DNA of 64,000 nt, taken from Clostridia bacterium. Its GTDB lineage: Bacteria; Bacillota; Clostridia; TANB77; CAG-508. The first letter of the stretch is position 1, and every line of letters starts with the position of its first letter. The stretch covers positions 1 through 64,000 of the forward strand of contig JAGBAJ010000015.1 in the NCBI GenBank assembly GCA_017939755.1, given 5' to 3'. The translations under genes and the position numbers were made by a program. Of this stretch, positions 52,030 through 60,938 are shown in pieces. A model generated the notes under the pieces. The model was not told the DNA's origin. It worked only from the letters and a program-made list of their open reading frames with translations, and did no database searches.

Positions 52030-53025
52030 ATGAAGAAAGATGATAAAGCTTCGATATCATTACGAAAAGTGATATCAATTAGCATAATTCTATTATTCAT
52101 TATGGGAATAGGAGTTATGGCAGCAGGATCAAACCTAACCAGCGTAAAAATTATAATGGCTGACGGTTATGAAATGGATGTATTAACATCAAAAACAAAA
52201 ATATCTGAAATTTTAGAGGAAAATAAGGTATTGGTATTGCCAACAGAAAAGGTAATTCCTGATATTAACGAAGAAATATCAGATAACCATACAATAAAAA
52301 TAACATTAAAAGGAAATAATTCTGAAGTTGTTACAGTAGCATCAGAAGAGCTATCAATTGAAGATGTTATGTCCGAGTATAGTTCAGTAACAGAAAAAGT
52401 ATTAAAAGAGCAAGTCACTGTATCATACGAAACAGAAACAAAGGATTTATCTACAGGAAGTGGAGAAAAAATAGAAAAAGTAACTCAAAACGGTGTAGAT
52501 GGATTAAAAGAAATTTCATATAAAGTAAAGTATGAAAATGGTGAGGAAAAAGAAAGAGTTCAGATATCAGAAACTCTAGTTAAAGAGCCAGTAAATTGTA
52601 TAAAAAAAATTAGAAATAAACCAGTACCAGTTGTAACTTCAAGAAGCTCTGCATCTGTTACACCAAGTTCAGCAGAAGTTAGTGCAGGAGCAGGTCTTGC
52701 TGCAAGAGCACAAGGAATGAGACAAAGTGTTGGTACATTTAATACATCTGCATATTGTGCAGCATCATGTGGTGGAAATAACAGAACAGCAACAGGAGCT
52801 ATAGCTAGAGCAAATTACACAGTGGCATCAGATCCAAGATATTATCCAATGGGAACAATATTCTACATTCCATATTTTGCTAATTATCCAAATGGTGGAT
52901 GGTTTGTAGCACAGGATACGGGTGGAGCAATTAAAGGAAATAAACTAGATGTATATATGAATTCAATGTCAGAGTGTACAAATTTTGGTAGAAGAAACTT
53001 AGAAGTATATGTATATATGCCTTAA
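52030..53025 (+). CDS. G5/3D-domain cell-wall protein, YabE/Rpf-like (331 aa)
   Basis: Secreted or membrane-tethered wall enzyme. A membrane helix (VISISIILLFIMGIGVMAA) lies at about 12-35. A DUF348 unit follows (TSVKIIMADGYEMDVLTSKT...), then a G5 domain (about 115-185, with VTVSYETETK and GVDGLKEISYKVKYENGE), a Ser/Ala linker, and the C-terminal 3D domain. The 3D domain keeps FNTSAYC, a YYPMGTIFYIP block, AQDTGGAIKG and KLDVYM with its catalytic Asp residues; such domains are lytic transglycosylase-like. AAGGAGGG lies 12 bases before ATG 52030, slightly far. The ORF is open upstream to GTG 51994. Confidence 0.9.
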   Translation: MKKDDKASISLRKVISISIILLFIMGIGVMAAGSNLTSVKIIMADGYEMDVLTSKTKISEILEENKVLVLPTEKVIPDINEEISDNHTIKITLKGNNSEVVTVASEELSIEDVMSEYSSVTEKVLKEQVTVSYETETKDLSTGSGEKIEKVTQNGVDGLKEISYKVKYENGEEKERVQISETLVKEPVNCIKKIRNKPVPVVTSRSSASVTPSSAEVSAGAGLAARAQGMRQSVGTFNTSAYCAASCGGNNRTATGAIARANYTVASDPRYYPMGTIFYIPYFANYPNGGWFVAQDTGGAIKGNKLDVYMNSMSECTNFGRRNLEVYVYMP

Positions 53026-53030
53026 TTAAA

Positions 53031-53078
53031 TAACAATAAAAATACCTAGCGATTAGCTAGGTATTTTTATTGTTATTT
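53031..53078. terminator. bidirectional terminator with 20-bp perfect stem
   Basis: Arms 53031-53050 and 53056-53075 are exact complements around GATTA, with core AAAAATACCTAGC / GCTAGGTATTTTT. It lies between the convergent 3D gene and the LPXTG remnant. Confidence 0.93.
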
Positions 53079-53083
53079 ATGTA

Positions 53084-53358
53084 TTATTTTAATTTTGATT
53101 TCTTTTTAAAGATAATTGCACAAACTACTAATACTGTAATTATGCTTGCAATTATTATTAATTGTACATCTCCTGTATTAGGTAATATAGGTGGTTTCTG
53201 CTCATTTTTTGAATTATTTTCAGATGAAGATTCTTCTGGTAAATCCCACTTAAATTGACTATCGTAATAACTGAATAGGTTTATTCCAACTGTGTCGTCA
53301 ACTAGGCCATAATACAAGTTAACATCTTCTACATGCTTTTCATAAATATAACTCCTTT
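53084..53358 (-). pseudogene. decayed LPXTG surface-protein gene
   Basis: On the minus strand AAGGAG is followed at 8-base spacing by ATG (53343-53341), but that frame reads only ATG AAA AGC ATG TAG. In a neighbouring frame an open stretch runs on to a full sorting signal: ILPNTGD, hydrophobic IIIASIITVLVVCAIIF and KKKSKLK. Binding site and C-terminus are thus intact, while the signal peptide and most of the body are gone and the start is out of frame. This is the mark of an internal deletion with frameshift. The open frame reaches back to 53398, but without a ribosome binding site. Confidence 0.7.
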
Positions 53359-53586
53359 TCTTTTGATTTATACATATATGATATCTATATATGTACAAAT
53401 AGTAAGAAATTAATAATTTGTTAAAAATGTAATATATGAATTTTAAATTAAGACAAGGTATTTTATTTTTGATTGTATACTATTAAAGTGTAACAACTAG
53501 CTATTGTTATGATATAAAATTCCTTGTAAACAGAGCTCTATTGTGATAAGATAAACTTAATATTATAACGAATAAGGACGGATTTT

Positions 53587-54474
53587 ATGAAAGAGCAAAA
53601 TTTAATTATTGATAAAGTAGATGCTTTTACTTTAAGAGATATATTTGATTGCGGACAATGCTTTAGATGGAACATGGAGCAAAATGGTAGTTATACTGGT
53701 ATAGTGAAAAATGGTGTACTAAATGTTAATTGTGATGATAATAAAATATACTTTAATGGAATTTTAGATTGCGACATACAAGATTTTGTATATAAATATT
53801 TTGATCTTGAGAGAAATTATAATGATATAAAAAAAACTTTTGCTAAAATTGATGAGTATATGAAAGAAAGTGTCAAGTATGGAGAGGGAATTAGAATATT
53901 AAATCAGGATTTATGGGAAACAATAATTTCGTACATTATTTCAGCGAATAACAATATCCCTCGTATAAAGGGAATTATAGAGAGACTATCAGCCAAATAT
54001 GGAACGAAGGTAATATTTAATAATAAAGAATATTACTTATTTCCAACACCATACCAGTTAAAAGATGTTACTGTATCTGAATACAGAGCTTTGGGTTTAG
54101 GATTTAGAGATATCAGATTATACGAAACTACTCAAATGATTTTAAATAAAGAATTTAATTTAGACGATGTATATAAAATGGATACGCCTACAGCCAAGGA
54201 AAATTTAGAGAAATTATCTGGAGTGGGCTCTAAAGTAGCTGATTGCATATTGTTATTTTCTGATTTAAAAAGATTTGACAGCTTCCCCATTGATGTATGG
54301 GTTAGAAGAGTTATGAATGATTTATATGTAAAAAGTGAAGATGAAAAGAAGGTTAGCAATAAAGTTATAAATGAAATTGCCTATAATAAATTTGGGGATT
54401 TAGCAGGTTTGGCTCAGCAGTATTTATACCATTGGCGAAGAACATTTGAAAACCAAAGCAACAAAAAAATATAA
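53587..54474 (+). CDS. 8-oxoguanine DNA glycosylase / AP lyase (OGG family, 295 aa)
   Basis: Base-excision repair enzyme that removes 8-oxoguanine. The N-terminal OGG_N domain has FDCGQCFRWN. The helix-hairpin-helix (HhH-GPD) domain follows: DLWETIISYIISANNNIPRI, LEKLSGVGSKVADCILLF (hairpin with catalytic Lys, about residue 217) and FDSFPIDVWVRRVM (catalytic Asp). The end GLAQQYLYHWRR is typical. Length is normal. ATG 53587 has AAGGAC upstream. Confidence 0.92.
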   Translation: MKEQNLIIDKVDAFTLRDIFDCGQCFRWNMEQNGSYTGIVKNGVLNVNCDDNKIYFNGILDCDIQDFVYKYFDLERNYNDIKKTFAKIDEYMKESVKYGEGIRILNQDLWETIISYIISANNNIPRIKGIIERLSAKYGTKVIFNNKEYYLFPTPYQLKDVTVSEYRALGLGFRDIRLYETTQMILNKEFNLDDVYKMDTPTAKENLEKLSGVGSKVADCILLFSDLKRFDSFPIDVWVRRVMNDLYVKSEDEKKVSNKVINEIAYNKFGDLAGLAQQYLYHWRRTFENQSNKKI

Positions 54475-54551
54475 ATCTAAAGTTTTATAGTATATAATAA
54501 ATTGAGTAATTTTAAATAATAATAAAAATAATTATAGAAAGGTACGTTAAC

Positions 54552-57500
54552 ATGGGATTAAGACTTGTTTATGGTAAATCTGGAACAGGAAAGAGCACAT
54601 ATATTTTTAACGAAATAAAAGATAAAATTAGGGGAGATAATAAAATTTACATAATTACTCCAGAGCAATTTTCTTTTACTGCTGAACGAGAATTGCTAGA
54701 TACTATTGGAACTGGAGCTGCATTAAATGCAGAAGTTTTAACATTTAATCGTATGGCATACAGAGTTATGAGTGAAGTTGGAGGCAACACTAAAACGGCT
54801 CTTTCTTCATGTGGTAAAGCTATGCTAATTTATAATATTTTGCTAAACGAAAAATGCAATTTGAACTTCCTTGGAAAATCTGATGAGAATATTGATTTAA
54901 TTTCTACTCAAATTACAGAGTTTAAGAAACACGGAGTTGGAATTGATAATTTAGATGAAATTATTGATAAAACATCAGATAAGTATTTAAAGGCAAAAAT
55001 GAATGATATGAGGATTGTCTATGATAAATTTGAGGAGAAAATCAAAAATAGATACATAGATGAAAATGATGTTTTAACAATTTTGGCGGAACAGTTGCCT
55101 CAAACAAAAATCTTTGAGAATACATTGATTTATATTGACGAGTTTGTTGGTTTTACAAAACAAGAATATGATGTAATTGCTATTTTATTAAATCAAGCAA
55201 AACAAGTCTCTATCAATATTTGTACAGATTCGTTGGAGATTAGTACATCACCAGATACAGATATTTTTTATGCAAATAAGCAAACAGTCCAGAAGATTTT
55301 TGATGTAGCAAATTCTGTAGGTGTAAAGCAAGAAAGGCATATTTGCATGGAGAATGTTGTTAGATTTAAAAATGAAGAGCTTATGTATATAGAAAAAAAT
55401 TTGTATGCTGTTCCTTATAAAAAGTATAACGCAGAAAGTTTAAATAACATTAGTTTATTTTTGGCAAATAATCCATACTCAGAAATTGAAAATATTGCTG
55501 TAAATATTGTAAAGCTCGTAAAAGAGCAGGGTTATAGATATAAGGATATTTCTATAATTACAAAAAATCTAGATACATATTCTAATTTGTGTAAAGTTAT
55601 TTTTAATAAATATCAAATACCTGTTTTTATAGATGAAAAAAAGGACTTAAGCCAAAATATTATTGTTAAATATTTACTTTCTATTTTAGAAATTTTTGCA
55701 AAAAATTGGTCATATGAATCTGTTTTTAACTATATAAAAACTGGTTTTTTAGATATTACCCCAGAGGAACTATATGGACTCGAAAATTATTGTTTAAAAT
55801 GGGGAGTAAAATATAGCAAATGGTATAAAGGAGAATGGAATTTCCATGATGAAGATGATTTAAATCACGATAAGATTGCAAGATATAAAGAGCTTAGAAA
55901 GATTATCGTTGATCCACTTATTAAATTTAAAAATAGTTTAGGTGGAACAAACTCGGCAAAAGAAATTACAACCAGGTTATATAAATTCTTAATTGAAAAT
56001 GGTATAGACCAAAGGTTAAAGGCAAAAGCAGAAGAGCTTGTTGGTATTGGAAAAACAGAAATTGCTAGCGAATATGAATCAAGTTGGAAGGTAGTTGTAA
56101 AAGTTCTTGATGAAATAGTATTGGTATTTGGTGATGAAAAGATTACGTTTGATAGATATATGCAAATTCTTAAGACTGGACTAGGTAATAGCGATTTGGG
56201 TAAAATTCCCGGAACCCAGGATCAAGTTATTATGGGAGATATTGATAGATCTAGAAGCCATAAAATTAGAGCAGTGTTTATTATTGGCTTAAACGATGGT
56301 GTGTTTCCTAGTGTTAATAAAAATGAAGGATATTTTAATGATACAGATAGAGAGCATTTGAAAGAGCAAGGAGTTGAACTTGCAAAAGGAACAATTGAGA
56401 GAATGTATGAAGATAATTTCAATATCTATAAGGCTTTTACTGCCGCAAGTGAAAATATTAACTTATCATACTCATCATCTAGCTCTGATGGAAAAACTTT
56501 AAGGGCATCAATGCTTGTATCTAAGATAAAAAAGATTTTCCCGGCGATAAAGGAAAGTAGTGACATTATTAAAAAAAGCTCTGAAATGATAACTGAAAAT
56601 ACTACATTTGATGAACTACTTAATCAAATTAGAGCTTATAGAGACGAGGATATAGATCTATCAGATGAATGGCTTGCAGCGTACAATTACTATATATCTG
56701 ATGAAAAATGGAAATATAAGCTTACAAGTAGCCTAAGGGCTCTTAGTTATACAAATGTTCCTGATAAAATTAACAAAGATAACGTTGAAAATTTATATGG
56801 AAAGACATTAAAAACGAGTATATCAAGGCTTGAACAATATAAATCTTGCCCATTTTCATACTACTTAAAATATGGATTAAATTTATCGGAAAAAGACACT
56901 CTACAAGTTAATAGCATAGATACAGGTACTTTTATGCATGACACAATTGATACATTTTTTTATAGAGCCAGAGAGCGAAACCTTAATATTAAAAATCTAA
57001 CAGAGGAAGATATAAATGAAATTATCGAGGAAATTATTACAGAGAAACTTGGATTAAATAAAAACTTTATTTTTTTGGCGACTCCAAAGTACAAGGTTTT
57101 AGCTGCTAGATTGGAACGTGTTATTAAAAGGTCAATGAAGTATATTATTGATAGTTTAAAATATAGTGATTTTGAAGTTTTAGGTAATGAGGTAGAATTT
57201 AAAGATGGAAAACAATATAAGCCAATTGTTCTAGATTTAAATGATGGTAAAAAAGTAGAAATTACTGGAAAAATAGATAGAATAGATATTGCTAAAGATG
57301 GTAATAACAAATATATTAGAATTATTGACTACAAGTCATCTTATAAAAATATAGAATTGAATTCGGTTTATGCAGGACTGCAAATTCAGTTACTAACATA
57401 CCTTGATGCAGTTTGTAAGGAGGAAAGCGTTGACCCAGCTGGGGTTTTATATTTTAATTTGATAGATCCTATTATTAAGTCCAAGAAAAATATGACAGAA

Positions 57501-57920
57501 GAAGAAATTGAAAATGAAATTAGAAAAAAATTTAAGATGCAAGGTTTAATTCTTGCAGATGTAAACGTTGTAAAAATGATGGATACTACATTAGAAAAAG
57601 GTGCATCTTCAATGATACCGGCATATATAGGTAAAGATGGAGATTTAAGTCAAACAAAAACTTCAGGGGTTTCAAGGAAGCAATTTGAATATTTACAAAA
57701 ATATATGAATAAAATAATTAAACAAATATCAGAGGAGATTATGTCTGGAAATATAGACATAAATCCATATTATAAAAAGAAAAAAACTCCATGTGAGTAT
57801 TGTGAATATAAAGCAATTTGTGGGTTTGACACAGCAAACTCAAACAATAAATATAACTATATAGGTGAAATGGAGAAAAATGCTGTGTTAGAAATGATAA
57901 GAGCAGATGTAGAAGAATAG
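54552..57920 (+). CDS. addB: ATP-dependent helicase/deoxyribonuclease subunit B (1122 aa)
   Basis: Subunit of the AddAB helicase-nuclease that processes double-strand breaks. Walker A YGKSGTGKST lies at residues about 8-17. ITPEQFSFTAERELL and later GDIDRSRSHKIRAVFIIGLNDGVFP (helicase-like motifs) are family markers. The C-terminal nuclease domain has the first Fe-S Cys in YKSCPFSYYLKYGL, catalytic RIIDYKSS and the Cys cluster CEYCEYKAICGFD. Length is close to Bacillus AddB (1166 aa). RBS GAAAGG precedes ATG 54552. The usual partner addA is not adjacent: the next gene, 38 bp on, is pgeF. Confidence 0.95.
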   Translation: MGLRLVYGKSGTGKSTYIFNEIKDKIRGDNKIYIITPEQFSFTAERELLDTIGTGAALNAEVLTFNRMAYRVMSEVGGNTKTALSSCGKAMLIYNILLNEKCNLNFLGKSDENIDLISTQITEFKKHGVGIDNLDEIIDKTSDKYLKAKMNDMRIVYDKFEEKIKNRYIDENDVLTILAEQLPQTKIFENTLIYIDEFVGFTKQEYDVIAILLNQAKQVSINICTDSLEISTSPDTDIFYANKQTVQKIFDVANSVGVKQERHICMENVVRFKNEELMYIEKNLYAVPYKKYNAESLNNISLFLANNPYSEIENIAVNIVKLVKEQGYRYKDISIITKNLDTYSNLCKVIFNKYQIPVFIDEKKDLSQNIIVKYLLSILEIFAKNWSYESVFNYIKTGFLDITPEELYGLENYCLKWGVKYSKWYKGEWNFHDEDDLNHDKIARYKELRKIIVDPLIKFKNSLGGTNSAKEITTRLYKFLIENGIDQRLKAKAEELVGIGKTEIASEYESSWKVVVKVLDEIVLVFGDEKITFDRYMQILKTGLGNSDLGKIPGTQDQVIMGDIDRSRSHKIRAVFIIGLNDGVFPSVNKNEGYFNDTDREHLKEQGVELAKGTIERMYEDNFNIYKAFTAASENINLSYSSSSSDGKTLRASMLVSKIKKIFPAIKESSDIIKKSSEMITENTTFDELLNQIRAYRDEDIDLSDEWLAAYNYYISDEKWKYKLTSSLRALSYTNVPDKINKDNVENLYGKTLKTSISRLEQYKSCPFSYYLKYGLNLSEKDTLQVNSIDTGTFMHDTIDTFFYRARERNLNIKNLTEEDINEIIEEIITEKLGLNKNFIFLATPKYKVLAARLERVIKRSMKYIIDSLKYSDFEVLGNEVEFKDGKQYKPIVLDLNDGKKVEITGKIDRIDIAKDGNNKYIRIIDYKSSYKNIELNSVYAGLQIQLLTYLDAVCKEESVDPAGVLYFNLIDPIIKSKKNMTEEEIENEIRKKFKMQGLILADVNVVKMMDTTLEKGASSMIPAYIGKDGDLSQTKTSGVSRKQFEYLQKYMNKIIKQISEEIMSGNIDINPYYKKKKTPCEYCEYKAICGFDTANSNNKYNYIGEMEKNAVLEMIRADVEE

Positions 57921-57936
57921 AATATACGAATTTGTA

Positions 57937-57958
57937 CTTAGAAGGAATGGAGGTTAAC
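57937..57958 (+). promoter_or_regulatory. leader tail shared with cwlD and tatD, carrying the RBS of pgeF
   Basis: The sequence from TTAGAAGGAATGGAGGTTA (57938) is the same as the end of the repeat leader at 51081-51099, but without the palindrome. Confidence 0.6.
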
Positions 57959-58738
57959 ATGAAAGACTTGTCAAATGAAAATATAATCCATGTTAAAAAA
58001 GATGGGATTGAATATATACAATTTAAGAGATTACTAGAATACAAAGATAAATTAACACATTGTTATACACTAAGACCACTGAATTTAAAGAATAAGTCAA
58101 AGGAAGATACTGATTATATAAAAATTTGTAATGCACTAAATTTAGATAATAAAAATATAGTTATGCCAAATCAAACACATACAAATAAAGTAGGTATTGC
58201 AACAGAAGATTCTGTATCTACAGATTTTATAGAGACAGATGGTCTAGTAACAAACGTAAAAGGAAAAACATTATCTGCTGTTTTTGCTGATTGTACTTCA
58301 TTATTTTTGTATGATCCAGTTGTAAATGCAATTGGAAACATTCATTCTGGATGGAAGGGAACCATAAGCAAAATAGGTGAGAGCGCAATTAATTTGATGA
58401 TAAATGAATATGGATCTAAGCCTGAAAATTTGATTTGTTGCATAGGTCCTACAATTAGGCAATGCCATTTTGAGGTCGAGGATGATGTTAAAGAATTATA
58501 TATGAATGTTTTTGAAGATAAATCTATTATTAAAACTGGTGAAATAAAGGATGGAAAACGAAAATATTATATAGATTCTGTTAAAGCAATAGTAGAAATG
58601 TTACTTAAGTGTGGATTGAAGAGGGAAAATATCGTTGATTCTGGAATTTGTACAATGTGCAATAGCGATATTCTACATTCTTATAGAGCAGACAAAGAAA
58701 GAGCAGGGAGAAATGCATCTATTATGAGCTTAAAATAA
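57959..58738 (+). CDS. pgeF: PgeF/YfiH-family polyphenol-oxidase-like purine nucleoside phosphorylase (259 aa)
   Basis: Zinc enzyme of the DUF152 (laccase-like, YlmD/YfiH) family. Members have purine nucleoside phosphorylase/adenosine deaminase activity and edit mis-made peptidoglycan precursors in E. coli. Metal residues are visible in NQTHTNKVG (His), FADCTSLFLYD (Cys) and GNIHSGWKGT (His). CIGPTIRQCHFEV and SGICTMCNSDILHSYR complete the family pattern. ATG 57959 follows GGAGG at seven bases; the upstream in-frame codons belong to the repeat leader. Confidence 0.93.
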   Translation: MKDLSNENIIHVKKDGIEYIQFKRLLEYKDKLTHCYTLRPLNLKNKSKEDTDYIKICNALNLDNKNIVMPNQTHTNKVGIATEDSVSTDFIETDGLVTNVKGKTLSAVFADCTSLFLYDPVVNAIGNIHSGWKGTISKIGESAINLMINEYGSKPENLICCIGPTIRQCHFEVEDDVKELYMNVFEDKSIIKTGEIKDGKRKYYIDSVKAIVEMLLKCGLKRENIVDSGICTMCNSDILHSYRADKERAGRNASIMSLK

Positions 58739-58790
58739 GATTTATAGTTAAAATAATTGTTTTAATTTAGTAGTAGGAGATGGAAAAAGG

Positions 58791-59339
58791 ATGTTCGATA
58801 ATTGGGACGATTTAAAAAAGTCTATAGAAAACTGTAAGAAATGTAAGTTATGTACTAATAGAACAAATATTGTATTTGGTAGTGGAAACAAAAATGCAGA
58901 TATAATGTTTATTGGTGAAGGACCTGGTGCGGATGAAGATGTCCAGGGACTACCATTTGTTGGTAAAGCTGGTAAATTAATGAACATGGCTTTTGAGGGA
59001 TTAGGAATCAAAAGAGAAGATGTATATATTACAAATATTGTTAAGTGTAGACCTCCTCAAAATAGAGTTCCTGAAGCAAATGAAGCCGAAGCCTGCTTGA
59101 ACTATTTGCGCAATCAAGTAATTTTAGTAAAGCCTAAAATTATTGTTTTACTTGGAAGTACAGCACTTAAAAATATTCTAGGAAGTGATTTATCAATAAC
59201 CGCAAGTAGAGGAAAGTGGATTGAAAAGAAGGGAATTTATTATATGCCAACATGGCATCCTGCTGCTTTACTTAGAGATGAAAATAAAAAGATTGAATTT
59301 TGGAATGATTTAAAATCTGTTAAAGAAAAGATAATATAA
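58791..59339 (+). CDS. family-4 uracil-DNA glycosylase (182 aa)
   Basis: Iron-sulfur DNA repair enzyme that removes uracil. Cys residues CKKCKLC near the N-terminus and the later Cys in KCRPP and EACLNYL form the 4Fe-4S cluster. Active-site motifs are GEGPGADEDVQGLPFVG (with G-E-G-P-G) and TWHPAALLR (H-P motif). Family length is about 180-200. The start ATG 58791 has AGGAGATGGAAAAAGG upstream. Confidence 0.95.
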   Translation: MFDNWDDLKKSIENCKKCKLCTNRTNIVFGSGNKNADIMFIGEGPGADEDVQGLPFVGKAGKLMNMAFEGLGIKREDVYITNIVKCRPPQNRVPEANEAEACLNYLRNQVILVKPKIIVLLGSTALKNILGSDLSITASRGKWIEKKGIYYMPTWHPAALLRDENKKIEFWNDLKSVKEKII

Positions 59340-59397
59340 GATTACATTATTTGAATTATTAATACAGAAATTTACAAAAAGAGATATATAATTTAAT

Positions 59398-59457
59398 AAA
59401 AACTTCGTTTTTTGCAGAAATATGAATATGTCTGTTGTGTGAAAAACGAGGTTTTTA
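59398..59457 (+). terminator. long hairpin between udg and the oxidoreductase gene
   Basis: AAAAACTTCGTTTTT pairs with AAAAACGAGGTTTTT (one G-U or mismatch) across a 30-base loop and ends in T-rich DNA. Confidence 0.65.
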
Positions 59458-59486
59458 TTGACTTTGAAAATCATAAATAGTACAAT
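59458..59486 (+). promoter_or_regulatory. sigma-A type promoter
   Basis: TTGACT (59458-59463), 17-bp spacer, TACAAT (59481-59486), directly after the hairpin and 33 bp before the gene at 59519. Confidence 0.75.
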
Positions 59487-59518
59487 CAAAAAAAGAAATA
59501 TAGTAAAATGAGGATATT

Positions 59519-60784
59519 ATGGAAGAGTTAAACGAAATAAAAGAAAAATTAAATCAGTGTTTTGGTTGCAAAGCTAAACCATGCAAAAGTGGTTGTCCAT
59601 TAGATAATGATATTACAGAGATAATTAGACTAGTAAGAGAAGGTAAATACAAAGACGCATATAAGGTTGCAACTACAACAAGCGTGTTACAATCGGTATG
59701 TGGAAGGGTTTGCCCTCATCAAAGTCAATGTCAGGGAAGCTGTATTAGAGGAATAAAATCTACTCCTGTGTGCATTGGAGATATAGAAATGTTTTTGGGC
59801 GATAAAGCTATTGAAGAAAATTATGAAATGGCAGAGCTTAAAAAAATTGAACCAGGAAAAAGAGCAGCAGTTGTAGGTAGTGGACCTGCCGGATTAACTT
59901 GTGCTGCGTTTTTAGCTAGAAGCGGTGTAGAAGTTACAATATATGAAAAATATAATACTTTAGGTGGAATTTTAAGATATGGTATACCCGAATTTAGACT
60001 TCCAAAAGATGTTTTAGATAAAAATATAAATAAAATTATAAATCTAGGAATTAGGGCAGAATATGGACAAGAGCTTGGAAAAAATCTTAGCCTTGAAAAT
60101 TTAAAAAAGGACTATGACGCGGTTTTTATAGCTATAGGTGCTAATATTTCATGGACGATGGGCATTGATGGTGAAAACCTTGAAGGTGTATATGGTGGCA
60201 ATGAACTATTAGAAAAAAATTGTCATCCAGATTACGCAGGAAAAACTGTTATTGTTTCTGGTGGTGGAAATGTTGCTATGGATTGTGCTAGAACAATAAA
60301 AAGACTTGGTGCTAAAAGCGTAAAAGTTGTTTATAGAAGAGCCGAAGAGCAAATGCCAGCAGAGCAAAAAGAAATTGATGATGCTAAGTTAGAAGGGGTT
60401 GAATTTTTATTTCAAAATAACATTGTTAGAATATATGGCGATAGTAAAGTAACAGGAATAGAATGTATAAAAACTAAGCTTGTAAAAAAAGAGGGAGATA
60501 CACGCTTAAGCCCAGTTAATATAGACGGGAGCAATTATAGAATTGATGCCGATTATGTAATTATGGCTATAGGCTCAACAGTTGAAAGGGATGTCGTCGA
60601 TAAATTAAATTTAGAATTAGATAAACATGGATATATTATTGTAGATGATAAATATAAAACATCTCAAGACAATGTATATGCCGGAGGAGATTTATCTGGT
60701 ACAAAAGCAACAGTTTCTTGGGCTGCAAAAACTGGTAGAATTGCAGCAGAAAGCATTATAGAAAACATGAGAAAAAGAGGATAG
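59519..60784 (+). CDS. glutamate-synthase small-subunit-like NAD(P)H oxidoreductase (421 aa)
   Basis: Flavoprotein of the GltD/NfnB class. The N-terminal Fe-S domain has Cys at CFGCKAKPCKSGCP and VCGRVCPHQSQCQGSC (two 4Fe-4S clusters). The FAD site is VVGSGPAGLTCAAFLAR near residue 118 and the NAD(P) site VSGGGNVAMDCART near 242. The end VYAGGDLSGTKATVSWAAKTG is the usual FAD-contacting motif. No large GltA subunit lies nearby, so it may act with another partner or as a stand-alone oxidoreductase. It has its own promoter. Confidence 0.92.
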   Translation: MEELNEIKEKLNQCFGCKAKPCKSGCPLDNDITEIIRLVREGKYKDAYKVATTTSVLQSVCGRVCPHQSQCQGSCIRGIKSTPVCIGDIEMFLGDKAIEENYEMAELKKIEPGKRAAVVGSGPAGLTCAAFLARSGVEVTIYEKYNTLGGILRYGIPEFRLPKDVLDKNINKIINLGIRAEYGQELGKNLSLENLKKDYDAVFIAIGANISWTMGIDGENLEGVYGGNELLEKNCHPDYAGKTVIVSGGGNVAMDCARTIKRLGAKSVKVVYRRAEEQMPAEQKEIDDAKLEGVEFLFQNNIVRIYGDSKVTGIECIKTKLVKKEGDTRLSPVNIDGSNYRIDADYVIMAIGSTVERDVVDKLNLELDKHGYIIVDDKYKTSQDNVYAGGDLSGTKATVSWAAKTGRIAAESIIENMRKRG

Positions 60785-60859
60785 TTTGAAAATTTTACTA
60801 CATAAAATTTTCCACCGAAAACAGATGCTCACAAAGTTTATTGCATAAATTTTGGCGGC

Positions 60860-60900
60860 GAACAAATTTACGAAAAAATCTTTGATTTTCCGATTTGTTC
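60860..60900. repeat. GAACAAAT...ATTTGTTC palindrome, copy 3
   Basis: GAACAAAT at 60860 and ATTTGTTC ending 60900 enclose GAAAAAATC / GATTTTC. It lies just upstream of the LCP gene. Confidence 0.8.
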
Positions 60901-60938
60901 CAAACTATAAGTGCCTTCAGAAAGGAATGAATTTTTTT

